A DNA stretch of 64,000 nucleotides from Budvicia aquatica DSM 5075 = ATCC 35567 (GCF_000427805.1 NZ_ATYS01000018.1:51957-115956); one strand, 5' to 3'. Shown: positions 27,669 to 39,808, counted from the first letter of the stretch. Translations and numbers: made by a program. Notes: a model not told the origin generated them from the sequence alone.

Positions 27669-28411
27669 TAAAGGGTTGCCGCAACCTCGTCAGAAATTTC
27701 ACCGTTGTGGTAAACCTCCTGAACATCATCTGAGTCTTCTAACATATCGATCAAGCGCAGTAACTTAGGCGCAGACTCTTCATCCAAATCAGCTTTGGTT
27801 GACGGAATCAGTGACACTTCAGCGCCAATAGACACCAGGCCAGCCGCATCTAAGGCATCTTTCACATCGCCAAATGCTTCCGGGGTAGTGAAAACGTCAA
27901 TAGCACCGTCATCATAGGTCACAACATCATCAGCACCGGCTTCCAGAGCGGCATCCATCACTGCGTCTTCATCTGTCCCCTCAGCAAAGGAGATAACCCC
28001 TTTTTTGGTAAACAGATAAGATACGGAGCCGTCAGTTCCCAGATTGCCGCCGGTTTTAGTAAAGGCATGGCGAACTTCTGAAACCGTACGGTTACGGTTA
28101 TCACTCAGGCATTCAACCATAACAGCGGTGCCACCCGGACCATAGCCCTCATAAATGATGGTTTCCATATTGGTGTCTTCATCACCACCAACACCGCGGG
28201 CAACCGCTCGGTTTAAGGTGTCGCGCGTCATATTGTTTGACAACGCCTTATCGATAGCAGCACGTAAACGCGGGTTCGATCCTGGATCTCCGCCGCCTAA
28301 TTTAGCGGCGGTAACCAGTTCACGAATGATTTTAGTAAAAATTTTACCGCGTTTTGAATCTTGCGCCGCTTTACGATGCTTGGTATTGGCCCATTTACTA
28401 TGACCTGCCAT
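27668..28411 (-). CDS. yebC: YebC/PmpR family protein (TACO1 homologue)
   Basis: Protein of 247 residues matching the YebC family: [68 protein letters not shown]. Family members have been described as transcriptional regulators, and more recently as factors that help ribosomes through difficult (for example proline-rich) sequences. It sits between nudB and ruvC, as in E. coli. Confidence 0.95.
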   Translation of the reverse strand: MAGHSKWANTKHRKAAQDSKRGKIFTKIIRELVTAAKLGGGDPGSNPRLRAAIDKALSNNMTRDTLNRAVARGVGGDEDTNMETIIYEGYGPGGTAVMVECLSDNRNRTVSEVRHAFTKTGGNLGTDGSVSYLFTKKGVISFAEGTDEDAVMDAALEAGADDVVTYDDGAIDVFTTPEAFGDVKDALDAAGLVSIGAEVSLIPSTKADLDEESAPKLLRLIDMLEDSDDVQEVYHNGEISDEVAATL

Positions 28412-28441
28412 AAATAATCTCCAGTAGAAAGCCGCTATGGC

Positions 28442-28885
28442 TTAATGAGAAGTAACAAATTCTTCAATCGCCTGCCGGTTACTCCACGACTTTGTCAGTT
28501 GAGCAGCCTGAGGGGCATCGAGCCATTGATATGCCTGATGCTCCGTCAATATAATATTGCGCTCATTCGGTAACGCTAAGCAGAACCAGTGTTCCAAATT
28601 ATGCGTAGTACCGGGTGAATAACGGTGACGATAATGTGCAAATATTTCAAATTCCACACTGCGCTGGCAATCTTGCAAAGCTAAACCTTCTGCTAAGATA
28701 TCTATTCCAGTCTCTTCCATGACCTCACGCAGTGCAGTTTGTTGTACTGACTCTCCCTTCTCCAGGCTACCGGTTACCGATTGCCAGAAGTTGGGATCAT
28801 CGTTACGTTGTAACATAAGCACCCGTTGACTGCTGCGACTATAAATAACAATCAGCACAGATTCCGGATGCTTATACTGCTTCAT
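28442..28885 (-). CDS. nudB: Dihydroneopterin triphosphate diphosphatase NudB
   Basis: Nudix hydrolase of 147 residues for the second step of folate synthesis. The Nudix box G-x5-E-x7-REVMEETG is present as GSLEKGESVQQTALREVMEETGI (catalytic glutamates in REVMEE). Flanking FWQSVTGSL and HNLEHWFCLALP match NudB. Its start lies directly after the aspS stop, so the two are cotranscribed. Confidence 0.93.
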   Translation of the reverse strand: MKQYKHPESVLIVIYSRSSQRVLMLQRNDDPNFWQSVTGSLEKGESVQQTALREVMEETGIDILAEGLALQDCQRSVEFEIFAHYRHRYSPGTTHNLEHWFCLALPNERNIILTEHQAYQWLDAPQAAQLTKSWSNRQAIEEFVTSH

Positions 28886-28886
28886 G

Positions 28887-30659
28887 CTACTTCTCAGACT
28901 TCGGTAAATTAACGCTAATCGCTAATTCATTCAAAGAGGCCTGATTAGCAAAACTCGGAGCATCGGTCATCAGACACGCAGCTGCCGTTGTTTTAGGGAA
29001 TGCAATCACATCACGAATATTTTCCGTTCCGGTCAATAGCATCACTAACCGGTCAAGACCAAAGGCAATACCCGCATGCGGTGGCGTACCGTATTTCAAT
29101 GCATCTAATAGGAAGCCAAACTTCTCACGCTGCTCTTGTTCTGTGATACCTAAAATACCAAATACGGCCTGCTGCATTTCACTGCTATAAATACGCACTG
29201 AACCGCCACCCACTTCATAGCCGTTTAATACCATATCATAAGCGTTAGCAATCGCCGTTTCAGGATCGGCAAGCAGTTGAGCCGGCGTCATATCTTTTGG
29301 CGAAGTAAACGGGTGATGCATTGCGGTTAAGCCGCCTTCACCGTCATCTTCAAACATTGGGAAATCAACCACCCACAGCGGCGCCCAAACGTTCTCTTTG
29401 GTAATTTTCAGGTCGCGACCGACTTTCAGGCGCAGTGCACCAATCGCATCAGTCACCACTTTAAAGCTATCGGCACCAAACAGTAAGATATCGCCATCCT
29501 GCGCCTGAGTGCGATCTAAAATCGCTTCGAGCACATCCGGGCTGAGGAACTTAGCAATCGGGCTCTGTACGCCTTCCATACCGGCTTTACGTTCATTGAC
29601 CTTCAACCATGCCAGTCCTTTTGCCCCATAGATGGAGACGAACTGGGTATATTCATCGATTTGTTTACGGGTTAGCTGAGCGCCACCGGGGACACAAATT
29701 GCCGCAACACGTCCTTTAGGATCGTTAGCCGGACCAGAGAATACTTTGAAATCGACCTCTTTCAACAAATCAGCAACGTCAACCAACTCAATTGGGTTAC
29801 GTAAATCCGGTTTATCAGAACCATAACGACGCATGGCTTCAGCAAACGTCATTACCGGGAAATCCCCCAGCTCAGCTCCTTTCACTTCATTCCACAGTTC
29901 GCGCACCATTTTCTCCATGATTGCCCGCACTTGGTCGGCACTCATAAATGAGGTTTCAACGTCAATCTGGGTAAATTCTGGCTGGCGGTCAGCGCGTAAA
30001 TCTTCATCGCGGAAGCATTTTACAATCTGATAATAGCGGTCAAAACCAGACATCATCAGCAATTGTTTAAACAGCTGAGGCGACTGAGGCAACGCATAGA
30101 ATTTACCTTTATGAACCCGGCTTGGGACCAAGTAGTCGCGGGCACCTTCCGGCGTTGCTTTCGTCAGCATTGGGGTTTCAATATCAAGGAAACCATTGCT
30201 ATCCATATAGCGGCGAACAAATGCTGTAATACGCGCACGGGTTTTTAAACGATCGGCCATTTCCGGACGACGCAGGTCCAGATAACGGAATTTTAGGCGC
30301 TGCTCTTCCGTATTAGTTTGGTTAGAGTCAAGCGGTAGCGGCTCTGAACGGTTGATAATATTTAACTGATGGGCAAAAACTTCGATACCACCTGTTGCCA
30401 TATCTTTATTTGACTGGCTATCCGGTCTGGCACGTACGATGCCGGTAATTTGTACGCAGAATTCATTACGTAGCTCAGAAGCCTGCTCAAAAGCAGCGTT
30501 GTGGTCCGGATCAAAAAACACCTGAACGATGCCTTCACGATCGCGCATATCAATAAAAATTAAACCACCCAGATCGCGGCGACGATTTACCCAGCCGCAT
30601 AAAGTTACTTCTTGCCCAACGTGAGAGGTATTGAGCTGTCCACAATAATGAGTACGCAT
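28887..30659 (-). CDS. aspS: Aspartate--tRNA ligase
   Basis: Class II aminoacyl-tRNA synthetase of 590 residues. The N-terminal OB-fold anticodon-binding domain ([26 protein letters not shown]) is followed by motif 1 near [30 protein letters not shown], motif 2 ([20 protein letters not shown]), the bacterial insertion domain and motif 3 ([15 protein letters not shown]). It is the bacterial discriminating-type length, like E. coli. Confidence 0.97.
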   Translation of the reverse strand: MRTHYCGQLNTSHVGQEVTLCGWVNRRRDLGGLIFIDMRDREGIVQVFFDPDHNAAFEQASELRNEFCVQITGIVRARPDSQSNKDMATGGIEVFAHQLNIINRSEPLPLDSNQTNTEEQRLKFRYLDLRRPEMADRLKTRARITAFVRRYMDSNGFLDIETPMLTKATPEGARDYLVPSRVHKGKFYALPQSPQLFKQLLMMSGFDRYYQIVKCFRDEDLRADRQPEFTQIDVETSFMSADQVRAIMEKMVRELWNEVKGAELGDFPVMTFAEAMRRYGSDKPDLRNPIELVDVADLLKEVDFKVFSGPANDPKGRVAAICVPGGAQLTRKQIDEYTQFVSIYGAKGLAWLKVNERKAGMEGVQSPIAKFLSPDVLEAILDRTQAQDGDILLFGADSFKVVTDAIGALRLKVGRDLKITKENVWAPLWVVDFPMFEDDGEGGLTAMHHPFTSPKDMTPAQLLADPETAIANAYDMVLNGYEVGGGSVRIYSSEMQQAVFGILGITEQEQREKFGFLLDALKYGTPPHAGIAFGLDRLVMLLTGTENIRDVIAFPKTTAAACLMTDAPSFANQASLNELAISVNLPKSEK

Positions 30660-30671
30660 AACACTATCCTT

Positions 30672-30935
30672 TTATTCAGCCGATGCTGCGCCCGGGCAAT
30701 TTGCCTGACAGGCCGATCCAGCACATGAGTTATCTGATGCAGTTTTTTTACCGGTTTTCGGAGCTTCACTCGCATACCAGCCGGAGCCTTTTAATTGAAA
30801 ACTTCCGGGTGAAATTAGTTTTTTTAATGCCGCTTCACCGCACTCCGGGCAGTCAACCAAAGGAGCATCTGCAAACTTCTGTAGTTTATCCAAGCGATGG
30901 TGGCAGGAAGAACATTCATATTCGTAAATTGGCAT
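30672..30935 (-). CDS. FmdB-type zinc ribbon protein
   Basis: Protein of 87 residues beginning with the FmdB regulatory-protein signature MPIYEYECSSCHHRLDKLQKF and CPECG, a four-cysteine zinc ribbon. The C-terminus is low-complexity with extra cysteines (SCAGSACQANC), possibly a second metal site. It lies 12 bases upstream of aspS and is likely cotranscribed with it. The function of these small ribbons is unknown; they often sit near aspS. Confidence 0.82.
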   Translation of the reverse strand: MPIYEYECSSCHHRLDKLQKFADAPLVDCPECGEAALKKLISPGSFQLKGSGWYASEAPKTGKKTASDNSCAGSACQANCPGAASAE

Positions 30936-31357
30936 AATGGTTATTCTGAGTGCAGGTAAATTAATAATGATTGTTTAATCGGGCTTAAGTGAGACATCGC
31001 TTTACCCAACAAAAAAGGGGATTATTATAAAGGAAATAATGCCCGCCGATAAGAGCGCATCCTCAACTCCCCGTCCCTATTTATGACTAATTTATGCCTA
31101 AACGCATAGAAAAGCAGCATTCAGGCTTTATTAACTAAAATATCAAGACGCTATAAGACAATTTTATTTAGGTAATTACCACAGTTAACGTTGATAAATG
31201 AGTACAAATGCTGAACAATATTAAGGAATTGTAAAATTTATTTAAGTTTTTTTTGTTATAAAATAAGCAGTAATGATTTCATCCTTGTTTTATAGCGGAA
31301 AAAATTATTATTCCCAGTTATTATTCTGGGTATAAATCAAGTTTAGTGAGGTAGAAA
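30936..31357. other. Divergent promoter interval between the FmdB-type gene and yecN
   Basis: This 422-base AT-rich interval has no supported gene on either strand. It must hold the promoter of the zinc ribbon-aspS-nudB-yebC-ruvC transcript on one side and of yecN on the other. No recognised operator or RNA gene is seen. Confidence 0.45.
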
Positions 31358-31753
31358 ATGGTTAGCGCACTGTATGCTGTGTTGAGTGCACTACTCTTGT
31401 TTAAGCTGTCTCTTGACGTTATAAAACAGCGCACTCAATACAGAGTCCCCTTCGGTGACGGTGGCTTTTATGATTTGCAAACGGCCATTCGCATTCATGG
31501 GAACGCCGTTGAATATATCCCCATTGCGCTGATTTTAATGGTCATTATGGAAATGAATGGCGCGAATGTCTGGCTGGTGCATGTATGTGGCATCATGTTG
31601 ATCATTGGTCGCCTGTGTCATTACTACGGTTTAAAACATCGCGACTGGCGCTGGCGTCGTTCGGGTATGAGCGCGACCTATATTTCTTTATCACTTATGA
31701 TTTGTGCAAATATCTATTATTTACCGTGGGAACAGATTTTTATTCTTTATTGA
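31358..31753 (+). CDS. yecN: MAPEG family inner-membrane protein YecN
   Basis: Membrane protein of 131 residues with four hydrophobic helices and the MAPEG-family pattern. MVSALYAVLSALLLFKLS, FYDLQTAIRIHGNAVEYIPIALILM and GRLCHYYGLKHRDWRWRRSGMSATY match E. coli YecN. MAPEG proteins include glutathione transferases, but no activity is known for YecN. It lies just before cmoAB, as in E. coli. Confidence 0.92.
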   Translation: MVSALYAVLSALLLFKLSLDVIKQRTQYRVPFGDGGFYDLQTAIRIHGNAVEYIPIALILMVIMEMNGANVWLVHVCGIMLIIGRLCHYYGLKHRDWRWRRSGMSATYISLSLMICANIYYLPWEQIFILY

Positions 31754-31844
31754 TACCCATAAGCCTGGCGTAAATTTAACATATTGATTCCTGCCTCAGG
31801 CGCTAGGGTTTAACAGACTTTTTTTTATCGCTCTGTTAAACTAG

Positions 31845-33589
<1,745 letters not shown>

Positions 33590-33625
33590 TGGTGTGCTCA
33601 ATAGTTTCTTTATAAAGGATTTGAA

Positions 33626-34459
33626 ATGAATCGTCGGATACCCCGTGTGATCGTGTTGGTTAGCACTGCACTGGTATGGCTTAGCGGTTGTACTATGAAT
33701 ATCTCAGGTAACGCGCCTGAGCAGGAAAACAAAGAAGAGTCACGCCTTCTGCCGGTTGATATTCAGCTGCAACGCATTCATTCCTATCCTGACGGCGGTA
33801 GCCTGGCTATTACCGAATCCTCAATGAACCCCGGCGATATCATTTTGTCTTCCACTGCCGGTGCTACATCAATGGGTATTCGTCTGTTCAGCACCTCTGG
33901 CGTCAGTCATGCCGCTATTTATATTGGTAATAGCCAGGTTGCTGAAGCCGTTGGCAGCGGAGTGCAGATTGTCACGCTGGAACAGGTTTTAGAACATAGC
34001 AGTAAAGTCATTGTATTTCGCTATCCGGGCTTAACCACCGAGCAGGCTCTTGCTATTCGTAGCTTTTCACAGCAAAAGGTCGGCGTTCGCTATAACTATA
34101 ACGGCGTGGCTTTAATGGCCCCTTTTATGCTGACCCGTAAAGTTTGCGATCTAAACCCGTTTTCATCATCATTTCGCAACGGTTGTTTAAACACCTTAGC
34201 TAAATTGCAGTTGGGCTCAGATGAAGATGCTAAAGGAACCTTTTTTTGCTCTCAATTTGTATTAGAGGCTTATAAACAGGCTGGATACCCTATTACTGAT
34301 TCAGCGCCGGTTTGGGTTAGCCCGGCTGATTTGCTACATATGCGAGAAGGTGACGTGGCATCACTAACGCCGATTAAACCCCTTGCCTATGTCGGGCACT
34401 TAAAGAAAGGCTCATTAGAAACCGCCACTGCTTCAATAAAAGATTTCTTTAGTTTTTAA
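33626..34459 (+). CDS. YaeF-like lipoprotein, YiiX/YebB NlpC/P60-type cysteine peptidase family
   Basis: Lipoprotein of 277 residues: the signal sequence ends in the lipobox LSGC (cysteine near residue 22). The remainder is close to E. coli YaeF, with MNPGDIILSSTAGATSMGIRLFSTSGVSHAAIYIG (histidine of the permuted NlpC/P60 core), AEAVGSGVQIVTLEQ, and FFCSQFVLEAYKQAG (catalytic cysteine). Such enzymes are thought to act on amide or peptidoglycan bonds in the envelope; the substrate is unknown. It follows cmoB in the same direction with its own AAGGA ribosome site. Confidence 0.82.
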   Translation: MNRRIPRVIVLVSTALVWLSGCTMNISGNAPEQENKEESRLLPVDIQLQRIHSYPDGGSLAITESSMNPGDIILSSTAGATSMGIRLFSTSGVSHAAIYIGNSQVAEAVGSGVQIVTLEQVLEHSSKVIVFRYPGLTTEQALAIRSFSQQKVGVRYNYNGVALMAPFMLTRKVCDLNPFSSSFRNGCLNTLAKLQLGSDEDAKGTFFCSQFVLEAYKQAGYPITDSAPVWVSPADLLHMREGDVASLTPIKPLAYVGHLKKGSLETATASIKDFFSF

Positions 34460-34600
34460 TTAACCGATTATCTATTGATTATTTGATTTTTTACTTTGAA
34501 CCGATAATGATTAATCAATATTCAGTTCACACACAATAGCTAATAGAATGAATATAATGGCTAATTGAGTAGCAGTTTTGTAATTAAAATCGGAGATAAT

Positions 34601-35821
34601 ATGACGTTAAAGCTATCGGACTTTTCAATGACCCCTAAGGTATATGGAAGTATGCTCCTCGGATTATCTACCCTGACATCTTTTTCTACTTACGCCAATA
34701 AAGAACCTACAGCGCCATCCAGATTTGCCTACGTTGCCACCTATAATCCTAATGGTGAAGGCGTTTATTTAATGAGCGTTAATACAAACGATGGTCGTTT
34801 ATATAAAGACAAAATTGTCAGTACCGCCCCCAACGCAGCGCAGTTAGTTCTGGATCAGGAAGGCGAACATCTTTACGTCGCCAGCGAAGTTTCCAATTTT
34901 AGCGATACCGGCCACGGCTCATTAATTGCTTATTCGATTAATAAACAAGATGGCTCCCTAACAAAGCTCAATGAGATCGAATCTCAGGGCGCGGGGCCGG
35001 TATATCTTTCTATCCACCCGGATGGTAAATATCTTCTTGTGGCTAACTATGTCAGTGGCTCGATTGCCACTTTCCCAATCAATCGGGATGGTAGCTTAGG
35101 CAAGCCGGCCTCCGTTAAGCAAAGCAGCGGTGAACCTGGTGCTGAACGCCCGGCGGCTGCGGTTGAAGGTAGCTTTGCTATCAGCGACCATAATGGTCCT
35201 CATGCCCATATGATTGCCAGCGATCCAAGCGGTAAGTTTGTTTACTCAACCGATCTCGGTCTTGATCGGATTTATCAGTGGAAATTTAACGCTTCAAACG
35301 GGGTTTTATCTGCGAATAATCCCCCTTATATTGCGGCATCATCGGCAGGTGCTGGCCCACGCCATTTTGTTTTTCACCCTACGAATAAACATCTCTATTT
35401 AATTAATGAAGAGTCATCAACCCTGACCTCTTATTTAATCGATCAGGATAAAGGGCTATTAACCCAGCAACAAACCCTGTCGTCGTTACCTGATAATTAT
35501 AAAGGTACCAGCTTCGCCTCTGGCATTATATTAAGTCAGGACGGTCGGTATCTGTACGTAGCGAATCGGTTACACAACAGCATTTCCCTGTTTTCTATTG
35601 ATGAAAGCGGTGATTTAACCATCATCGATAACGTCTGGACTCACGGTGACTATACCCGGACTATTGTCATTTCTCCGGACGGTGGTTCTCTTTATGCAAT
35701 GAACCAACGTAGCGATAATATTGCCCAGTTTTCTGTCGATAAAGTCACCGGTAAACTGACGTTTACCAACCAGTTTACCCCGGTAGGCAGTCCGTCACAG
35801 ATGGTGTTCTTAACCGAATAA
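34601..35821 (+). CDS. Exported lactonase-type seven-bladed beta-propeller protein (6-phosphogluconolactonase-like)
   Basis: Protein of 406 residues with repeated propeller blades (YVATYNPNGEGVYLMSVNTNDGRL, SIHPDGKYLLVANYVSGSIATFPINRDGSLG, ILSQDGRYLYVANRLHNSISLFSID) and the GPHAHMI and GAGPRHFVFHP motifs of the Pgl/YbhE lactonase family. Unlike E. coli YbhE it has an N-terminal hydrophobic segment ending near STYANKE, so it is probably secreted to the periplasm. The ATG at 34601 follows a GGAG site; the frame opens 12 codons earlier without one. The substrate is unknown. Confidence 0.8.
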   Translation: MTLKLSDFSMTPKVYGSMLLGLSTLTSFSTYANKEPTAPSRFAYVATYNPNGEGVYLMSVNTNDGRLYKDKIVSTAPNAAQLVLDQEGEHLYVASEVSNFSDTGHGSLIAYSINKQDGSLTKLNEIESQGAGPVYLSIHPDGKYLLVANYVSGSIATFPINRDGSLGKPASVKQSSGEPGAERPAAAVEGSFAISDHNGPHAHMIASDPSGKFVYSTDLGLDRIYQWKFNASNGVLSANNPPYIAASSAGAGPRHFVFHPTNKHLYLINEESSTLTSYLIDQDKGLLTQQQTLSSLPDNYKGTSFASGIILSQDGRYLYVANRLHNSISLFSIDESGDLTIIDNVWTHGDYTRTIVISPDGGSLYAMNQRSDNIAQFSVDKVTGKLTFTNQFTPVGSPSQMVFLTE

Positions 35822-35830
35822 TCTGGTGAT

Positions 35831-35876
35831 AAAAAAACCGGATACCGGCAATTTAGCCGCTATCCGGTTTTTTATC
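35831..35876. terminator. Bidirectional terminator between the lactonase-like gene and cutC
   Basis: AAAAAACCGGATA pairs with TATCCGGTTTTTT around a 16-base loop that itself contains GCCGG-type partial repeats. A and T tracts flank the stem, serving convergent genes. Confidence 0.9.
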
Positions 35877-35894
35877 TTCGAAATCTAGAAAAAA

Positions 35895-36659
35895 CTAACT
35901 GACCCGCTGTTGAAACCTGACTACGCTGGGTGCAAACACTTCTTTCATTGCGGCAACCATATCACTATCAACGCAGAACTGCGCAAACTCATCGGTATCA
36001 CTGTCAGTATTCATATTCACGCCGGCCTTACGATAACGCATAACGGACGGAACCATATGCCCGGCAGAGGTATGAACCTCCTGAACGCCCGCATCAATAA
36101 ACTTATGAAGGTTGGTTAAGCGGATCCCCCCGCCCGGCATAATCATTGGCCCTTGGCTGTGCTGAATAAGACTTTTAATCAGTGACAGACCAACCTCTGC
36201 CGTTTGCTGTTGACCTGAGGTTAAAATTCGGTCAACGCCAAGATCGGTAAGTTGCTGAAGGCCCAATAGCGGATTTACGCACATATCAAACGCACGATGA
36301 AACGTAATCGATAATCCCCGCGCTTCATGACATATCTGATGCATCTTCTCTAAGTCGATATGCCCGTCTTCATTTAAGACACCGATGGCAATGCCGGGAA
36401 AACCAAGCTCGCGCACCTGAGCAATATTACTTTTCATTATTTCAAATTCACTTTTGCTATAGCAAAAGTCTCCGCCACGCGGGCGAATAATAGGGAAAAC
36501 TGGAATTGAAATTTGTTGCTTCACCCAGGTTAACATACCAATGCTAGGCGTGATTCCACCCTCCGCTTTACCGGAACAAAGTTCGATACGATCTGCGCCG
36601 GCCCGTTCAGCGATAACAGCACAATCAGCGTTATAACAGCATATTTCTAGCTTTGGCAT
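35895..36659 (-). CDS. cutC: CutC family protein
   Basis: TIM-barrel protein of 254 residues. Motifs: [87 protein letters not shown]. Once linked to copper homeostasis in E. coli, its actual reaction is uncertain. The start at 36659 follows a near-perfect GGAGGTGAA ribosome site; the frame opens 14 codons earlier. Confidence 0.93.
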   Translation of the reverse strand: MPKLEICCYNADCAVIAERAGADRIELCSGKAEGGITPSIGMLTWVKQQISIPVFPIIRPRGGDFCYSKSEFEIMKSNIAQVRELGFPGIAIGVLNEDGHIDLEKMHQICHEARGLSITFHRAFDMCVNPLLGLQQLTDLGVDRILTSGQQQTAEVGLSLIKSLIQHSQGPMIMPGGGIRLTNLHKFIDAGVQEVHTSAGHMVPSVMRYRKAGVNMNTDSDTDEFAQFCVDSDMVAAMKEVFAPSVVRFQQRVS

Positions 36660-36768
36660 TTCACCTCCTAAATCAAGTAAATTAAAACAATTCTTGAGCA
36701 AGAGAACCTATCTGACGTAGTCTACAACTCGGTAATTACATCCATCAAAGGCGCATTGAAGGTTTATT

Positions 36769-37923
36769 ATGGCACTAAATTTTGAACCGTATGTGGAGCG
36801 ACGTCACACCGATAGTGATAAGTGGCACAAATACGAAGGTAAAGAGATTATTCCTCTATGGGTTGCAGATAGTGACTTTAAATCTCCTCCTGCTGTCATC
36901 GATGCATTACAAAAGCGAGTCGCTCACGGCGTGTTTGGCTATGGTTTTCCGTCTCCTGAACTCATCGATGTTTTTATCCAAAGAATAAAACAGCGTTATC
37001 AGTGGGAAATAAAACCGGAATGGTTAGTTTTTCTGCCGGGAATGGTGTGTGGTTTAAATCTGAGCATCAGGGCATTAACTACGCCGGAGCAGAGCTCAAT
37101 TGCGCCTCACCCTATTTACCCTCCCTTTATGAAGGCTGCCCGTGCCGCCGATCGGCATCAAATCTCTGCACCCATTAAGCTGCAGGGTAAGCGTTGGGTG
37201 TTAGATCTTGATGCCGCTGAGCAACAGCTTACCGGCGCAGAGCGGCTATTGCTGTTGTGTAATCCGCACAACCCCGGTGGAACCATCTATCGTCGCAACG
37301 AGTTATTAGCACAGTTAGATTTTGCTCAGCGTCATAATTTGATTGTCTGCTCTGATGAGATTCACTGCGATCTGATTCTGGAACCGGGCTTAGAGCATAT
37401 TCCATTCGCTACGCTTAGCGAAGATGCAGCACAACGTTCAGTGACCTTAATGGCTCCGTCTAAAACCTTTAATATTGCCGGCTTAGGGGCAACCATTGCC
37501 ATTATTCCTAACGTCAGCCTGCGAAATCGTTTTACTGACGCTCGCGCAGGTATTATTCCAAGCGTCGATATTTTAGCTTATGTAGCAGCGACGGCAGCCT
37601 ATAAAGACGGTGAGCAATGGCTAAAAGAACAGTTAGATTATTTACGCGCTAACCGTGACTTAACCATGGAAAGAATCAATGCCATTCCCGGCTTAAAACT
37701 GATGCCAGTTGAAGCGACCTATTTGGCATGGATTGATGCCAGCGCGCTGCCGGTTGCCAATCCTCACGCCTTCTTCGAACAGGCCGGCGTTGGGTTGTCT
37801 CCGGGCAGTGATTTTGGTAACCCACACTTTGTGCGTTTAAATTTCGCCTGCCATCGGGACCTACTCGAACGCGCGCTGGATCTGATGGCTAAAGCCGTTG
37901 CTAATCTTCCGGTATCCGCTTAA
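36769..37923 (+). CDS. PatB/MalY-family cystathionine beta-lyase (C-S lyase)
   Basis: PLP-dependent aminotransferase-fold enzyme of 384 residues. IIPLWVADSDFKSPPAVIDAL and YGYGFPSPEL-like start motifs, LLCNPHNPGGTIY, VCSDEIHCDLI and the PLP lysine in MAPSKTFNIAGLG are those of the PatB/MalY group, which cleaves cystathionine or other cysteine conjugates to a thiol, pyruvate and ammonia. There is no MalT-related context. It is divergent from cutC by about 110 bases. Confidence 0.87.
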   Translation: MALNFEPYVERRHTDSDKWHKYEGKEIIPLWVADSDFKSPPAVIDALQKRVAHGVFGYGFPSPELIDVFIQRIKQRYQWEIKPEWLVFLPGMVCGLNLSIRALTTPEQSSIAPHPIYPPFMKAARAADRHQISAPIKLQGKRWVLDLDAAEQQLTGAERLLLLCNPHNPGGTIYRRNELLAQLDFAQRHNLIVCSDEIHCDLILEPGLEHIPFATLSEDAAQRSVTLMAPSKTFNIAGLGATIAIIPNVSLRNRFTDARAGIIPSVDILAYVAATAAYKDGEQWLKEQLDYLRANRDLTMERINAIPGLKLMPVEATYLAWIDASALPVANPHAFFEQAGVGLSPGSDFGNPHFVRLNFACHRDLLERALDLMAKAVANLPVSA

Positions 37924-37942
37924 CCACAGTCGTTCCGTCAAT

Positions 37943-37969
37943 AGCCAGGCAGCGTTTTTTTGCCTGGCT
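37943..37969. terminator. Terminator between the patB-type gene and yecM
   Basis: AGCCAGGCA (37943-37951) pairs with TGCCTGGCT (37961-37969), a 9-bp perfect stem in the gap between convergent genes. Confidence 0.75.
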
Positions 37970-37971
37970 TA

Positions 37972-38529
37972 TCAATCTTGACGAACAATCTCACGGATGC
38001 TGTATGGATGAAACTTAATCGTGATGCCATCCTCAGTAACTGCCAGCGTTGGGTTTTGTAACGCTTCGCCCTCACCTGCCGGATTACTAAATTTTAGCTT
38101 TAACTGTGGCATCAATAATATTTCATCAGAAAACAGTGATAAGGCGGTTTGATGGAAGTTCTCAGCATCGCCCGGTACAACCCACTCAATGTGTTCCCAG
38201 CTTTCTTTGGGATACAATTTTTCACCGGGGTACGGCAGCTCAACACAGTCGATTTGCCACGGGCCAACCTGCAGAGGCTGATTAAGGCTAAATAAACAGA
38301 TAGGACGACCGTTAATATTCTTCTCGGAAATTAACTCCCCGCACCGCAGCAGCCCACTCTTCCAACGTTCTGCCGTCGACTGTTGAAAACAGCGCACTGA
38401 AATATGGTCAGCGTGGTGAGCCTGCAGCGATAAATTCAGCCGTTGAATCATAGTCAGTAATTTAGCCTCAAACTCAGGCAAGCTATGATGCAAATCGCTT
38501 AACTCCGCAATATTATCAAATGACAACAC
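37972..38529 (-). CDS. yecM: YecM family protein
   Basis: Protein of 185 residues of the vicinal-oxygen-chelate fold. HADHISVRCFQQSTAERWKSGLLRCGELISEKNINGRPICLF, VELPYPGEKLYPKESWEHIEWVVPGD and NPTLAVTEDGITIKFHPYSIREIV match E. coli YecM, which binds a metal but has no known reaction. The start is GTG at 38529, eight bases after a GGGGG stretch. It is divergent from the argS side, as in E. coli, but here an unknown gene intervenes. Confidence 0.92.
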   Translation of the reverse strand: MLSFDNIAELSDLHHSLPEFEAKLLTMIQRLNLSLQAHHADHISVRCFQQSTAERWKSGLLRCGELISEKNINGRPICLFSLNQPLQVGPWQIDCVELPYPGEKLYPKESWEHIEWVVPGDAENFHQTALSLFSDEILLMPQLKLKFSNPAGEGEALQNPTLAVTEDGITIKFHPYSIREIVRQD

Positions 38530-39112
38530 TCAAATACCCCCTGACAAAAAATTATTGATGTACATCTGGTTAACTCGTTGAATTTTCATAATCTCTTAAC
38601 GTTATCATCACCCGAGTCTGCATTTATCTATATTCAGAACATAGCGAAAAAGATATAATATCATTTGATTTAAATAGCACGGTAATTAGTTGGTTGAGAT
38701 ATTATGCAGTAAAAGCGCATAAAACATACGGTTTGTATCAGTGTGATTATCACCCTGCTTAGCATGTCTTTAAAATGACGTTTTATTTACATTAGCTTGA
38801 ACAGCTTATAAATAACTATTTACATTACAGAATGATAATAACACACACATCTAATTAGCCTTAGTAATACGCTCTAAGTCATTATAAGTAACTATTTTAA
38901 CTTTCTTTGATCATAGACAAAAATATTTTCAAATCAACCCAAACAAAAACCATAAAAATCAATAAATTGTAAAGAAAAACCACTTATAATATAAGCGCAA
39001 TAATTAACCGCTGCTGAACGATGTATGATGAAGCGGAATATTATGCAATCAGGATTGAGTATTACCCTATATTAAGGTAAGGTATAACGAGTATATCTAT
39101 AATGGATGATAG
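38530..39112. other. AT-rich intergenic interval
   Basis: These 583 bases contain no supported gene. They are strongly A+T-rich with many TAAT/TTAA runs. The region separates yecM from an unknown membrane-protein gene and has the composition of laterally acquired or H-NS-bound DNA; that is inference. Confidence 0.45.
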
Positions 39113-39808
39113 ATGAACATGCCCAATAGTAAAAATTTAGTGCACCAATCGGAAAATGCACATGAGTGCAATGATTCGTGCCATTTGACTAAAATGTCGC
39201 TAAAACATGCACAGAATATGAAAAAGTCGGAGACTAATTCATATCGGCGTCGTTGTATGTTTTTTTTAGGTATTAGCGCAGCCATTACCTTCTTTTTCTG
39301 TATCGTATTTTTTACCACCCCAACCTTAATCACTTACTTTATTGAGATGGTGATATCCATTATGGGCATTACAGTCTCCCATGCTTGGTATCGAACCACG
39401 CTTAATAACAACTACTGGCATAAAAGCTGGCAGCGACACGTTAACCAACTAGAAAACCAATTAGCTCAATGCAAAAAAAGTGCAATACGCGTTATCTCCG
39501 GCCTGAAGCCAAGCAACAGCCTGAATGACTCTCTGGTATTGAATCAAACGCTTAATGCGATTTTTTTTGGCTTCTGGTGCCTGCTGCCCGTTATCTCTTT
39601 ATTTAAATTCTTTTACTATTTCGTCTATGTTAATGGCGTTTCGTTATCACTAATGAATACCTTATTTCTCTGCATTCCATTTTTGATTATGGTTTTCTTG
39701 TCTATCGCTCTGAATGTATTTATGTGTATGTTTTCTTCGAAAGATGATGCAGAAATTGATAATAAAGAATTAGACATATCGCTCCAGTACAAGAACCACC
39801 ATCAGTAA
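39113..39808 (+). CDS. Unknown membrane protein inserted between yecM and argS
   Basis: I do not recognise this 231-residue protein. A hydrophilic N-terminus with CNDSCHL and basic residues leads to two hydrophobic helices (about 48-70 and 74-92), a charged middle with YRTTLNNNYWHKSWQRHVNQLENQLAQCKKS, then two further helices (about 148-172 and 180-208) and an acidic C-terminal tail. Both ends are predicted cytoplasmic. It lies in AT-rich DNA and is absent from this place in E. coli, so it may have been gained. Translation is plausible, but the ribosome site is weak. Confidence 0.6.
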   Translation: MNMPNSKNLVHQSENAHECNDSCHLTKMSLKHAQNMKKSETNSYRRRCMFFLGISAAITFFFCIVFFTTPTLITYFIEMVISIMGITVSHAWYRTTLNNNYWHKSWQRHVNQLENQLAQCKKSAIRVISGLKPSNSLNDSLVLNQTLNAIFFGFWCLLPVISLFKFFYYFVYVNGVSLSLMNTLFLCIPFLIMVFLSIALNVFMCMFSSKDDAEIDNKELDISLQYKNHHQ

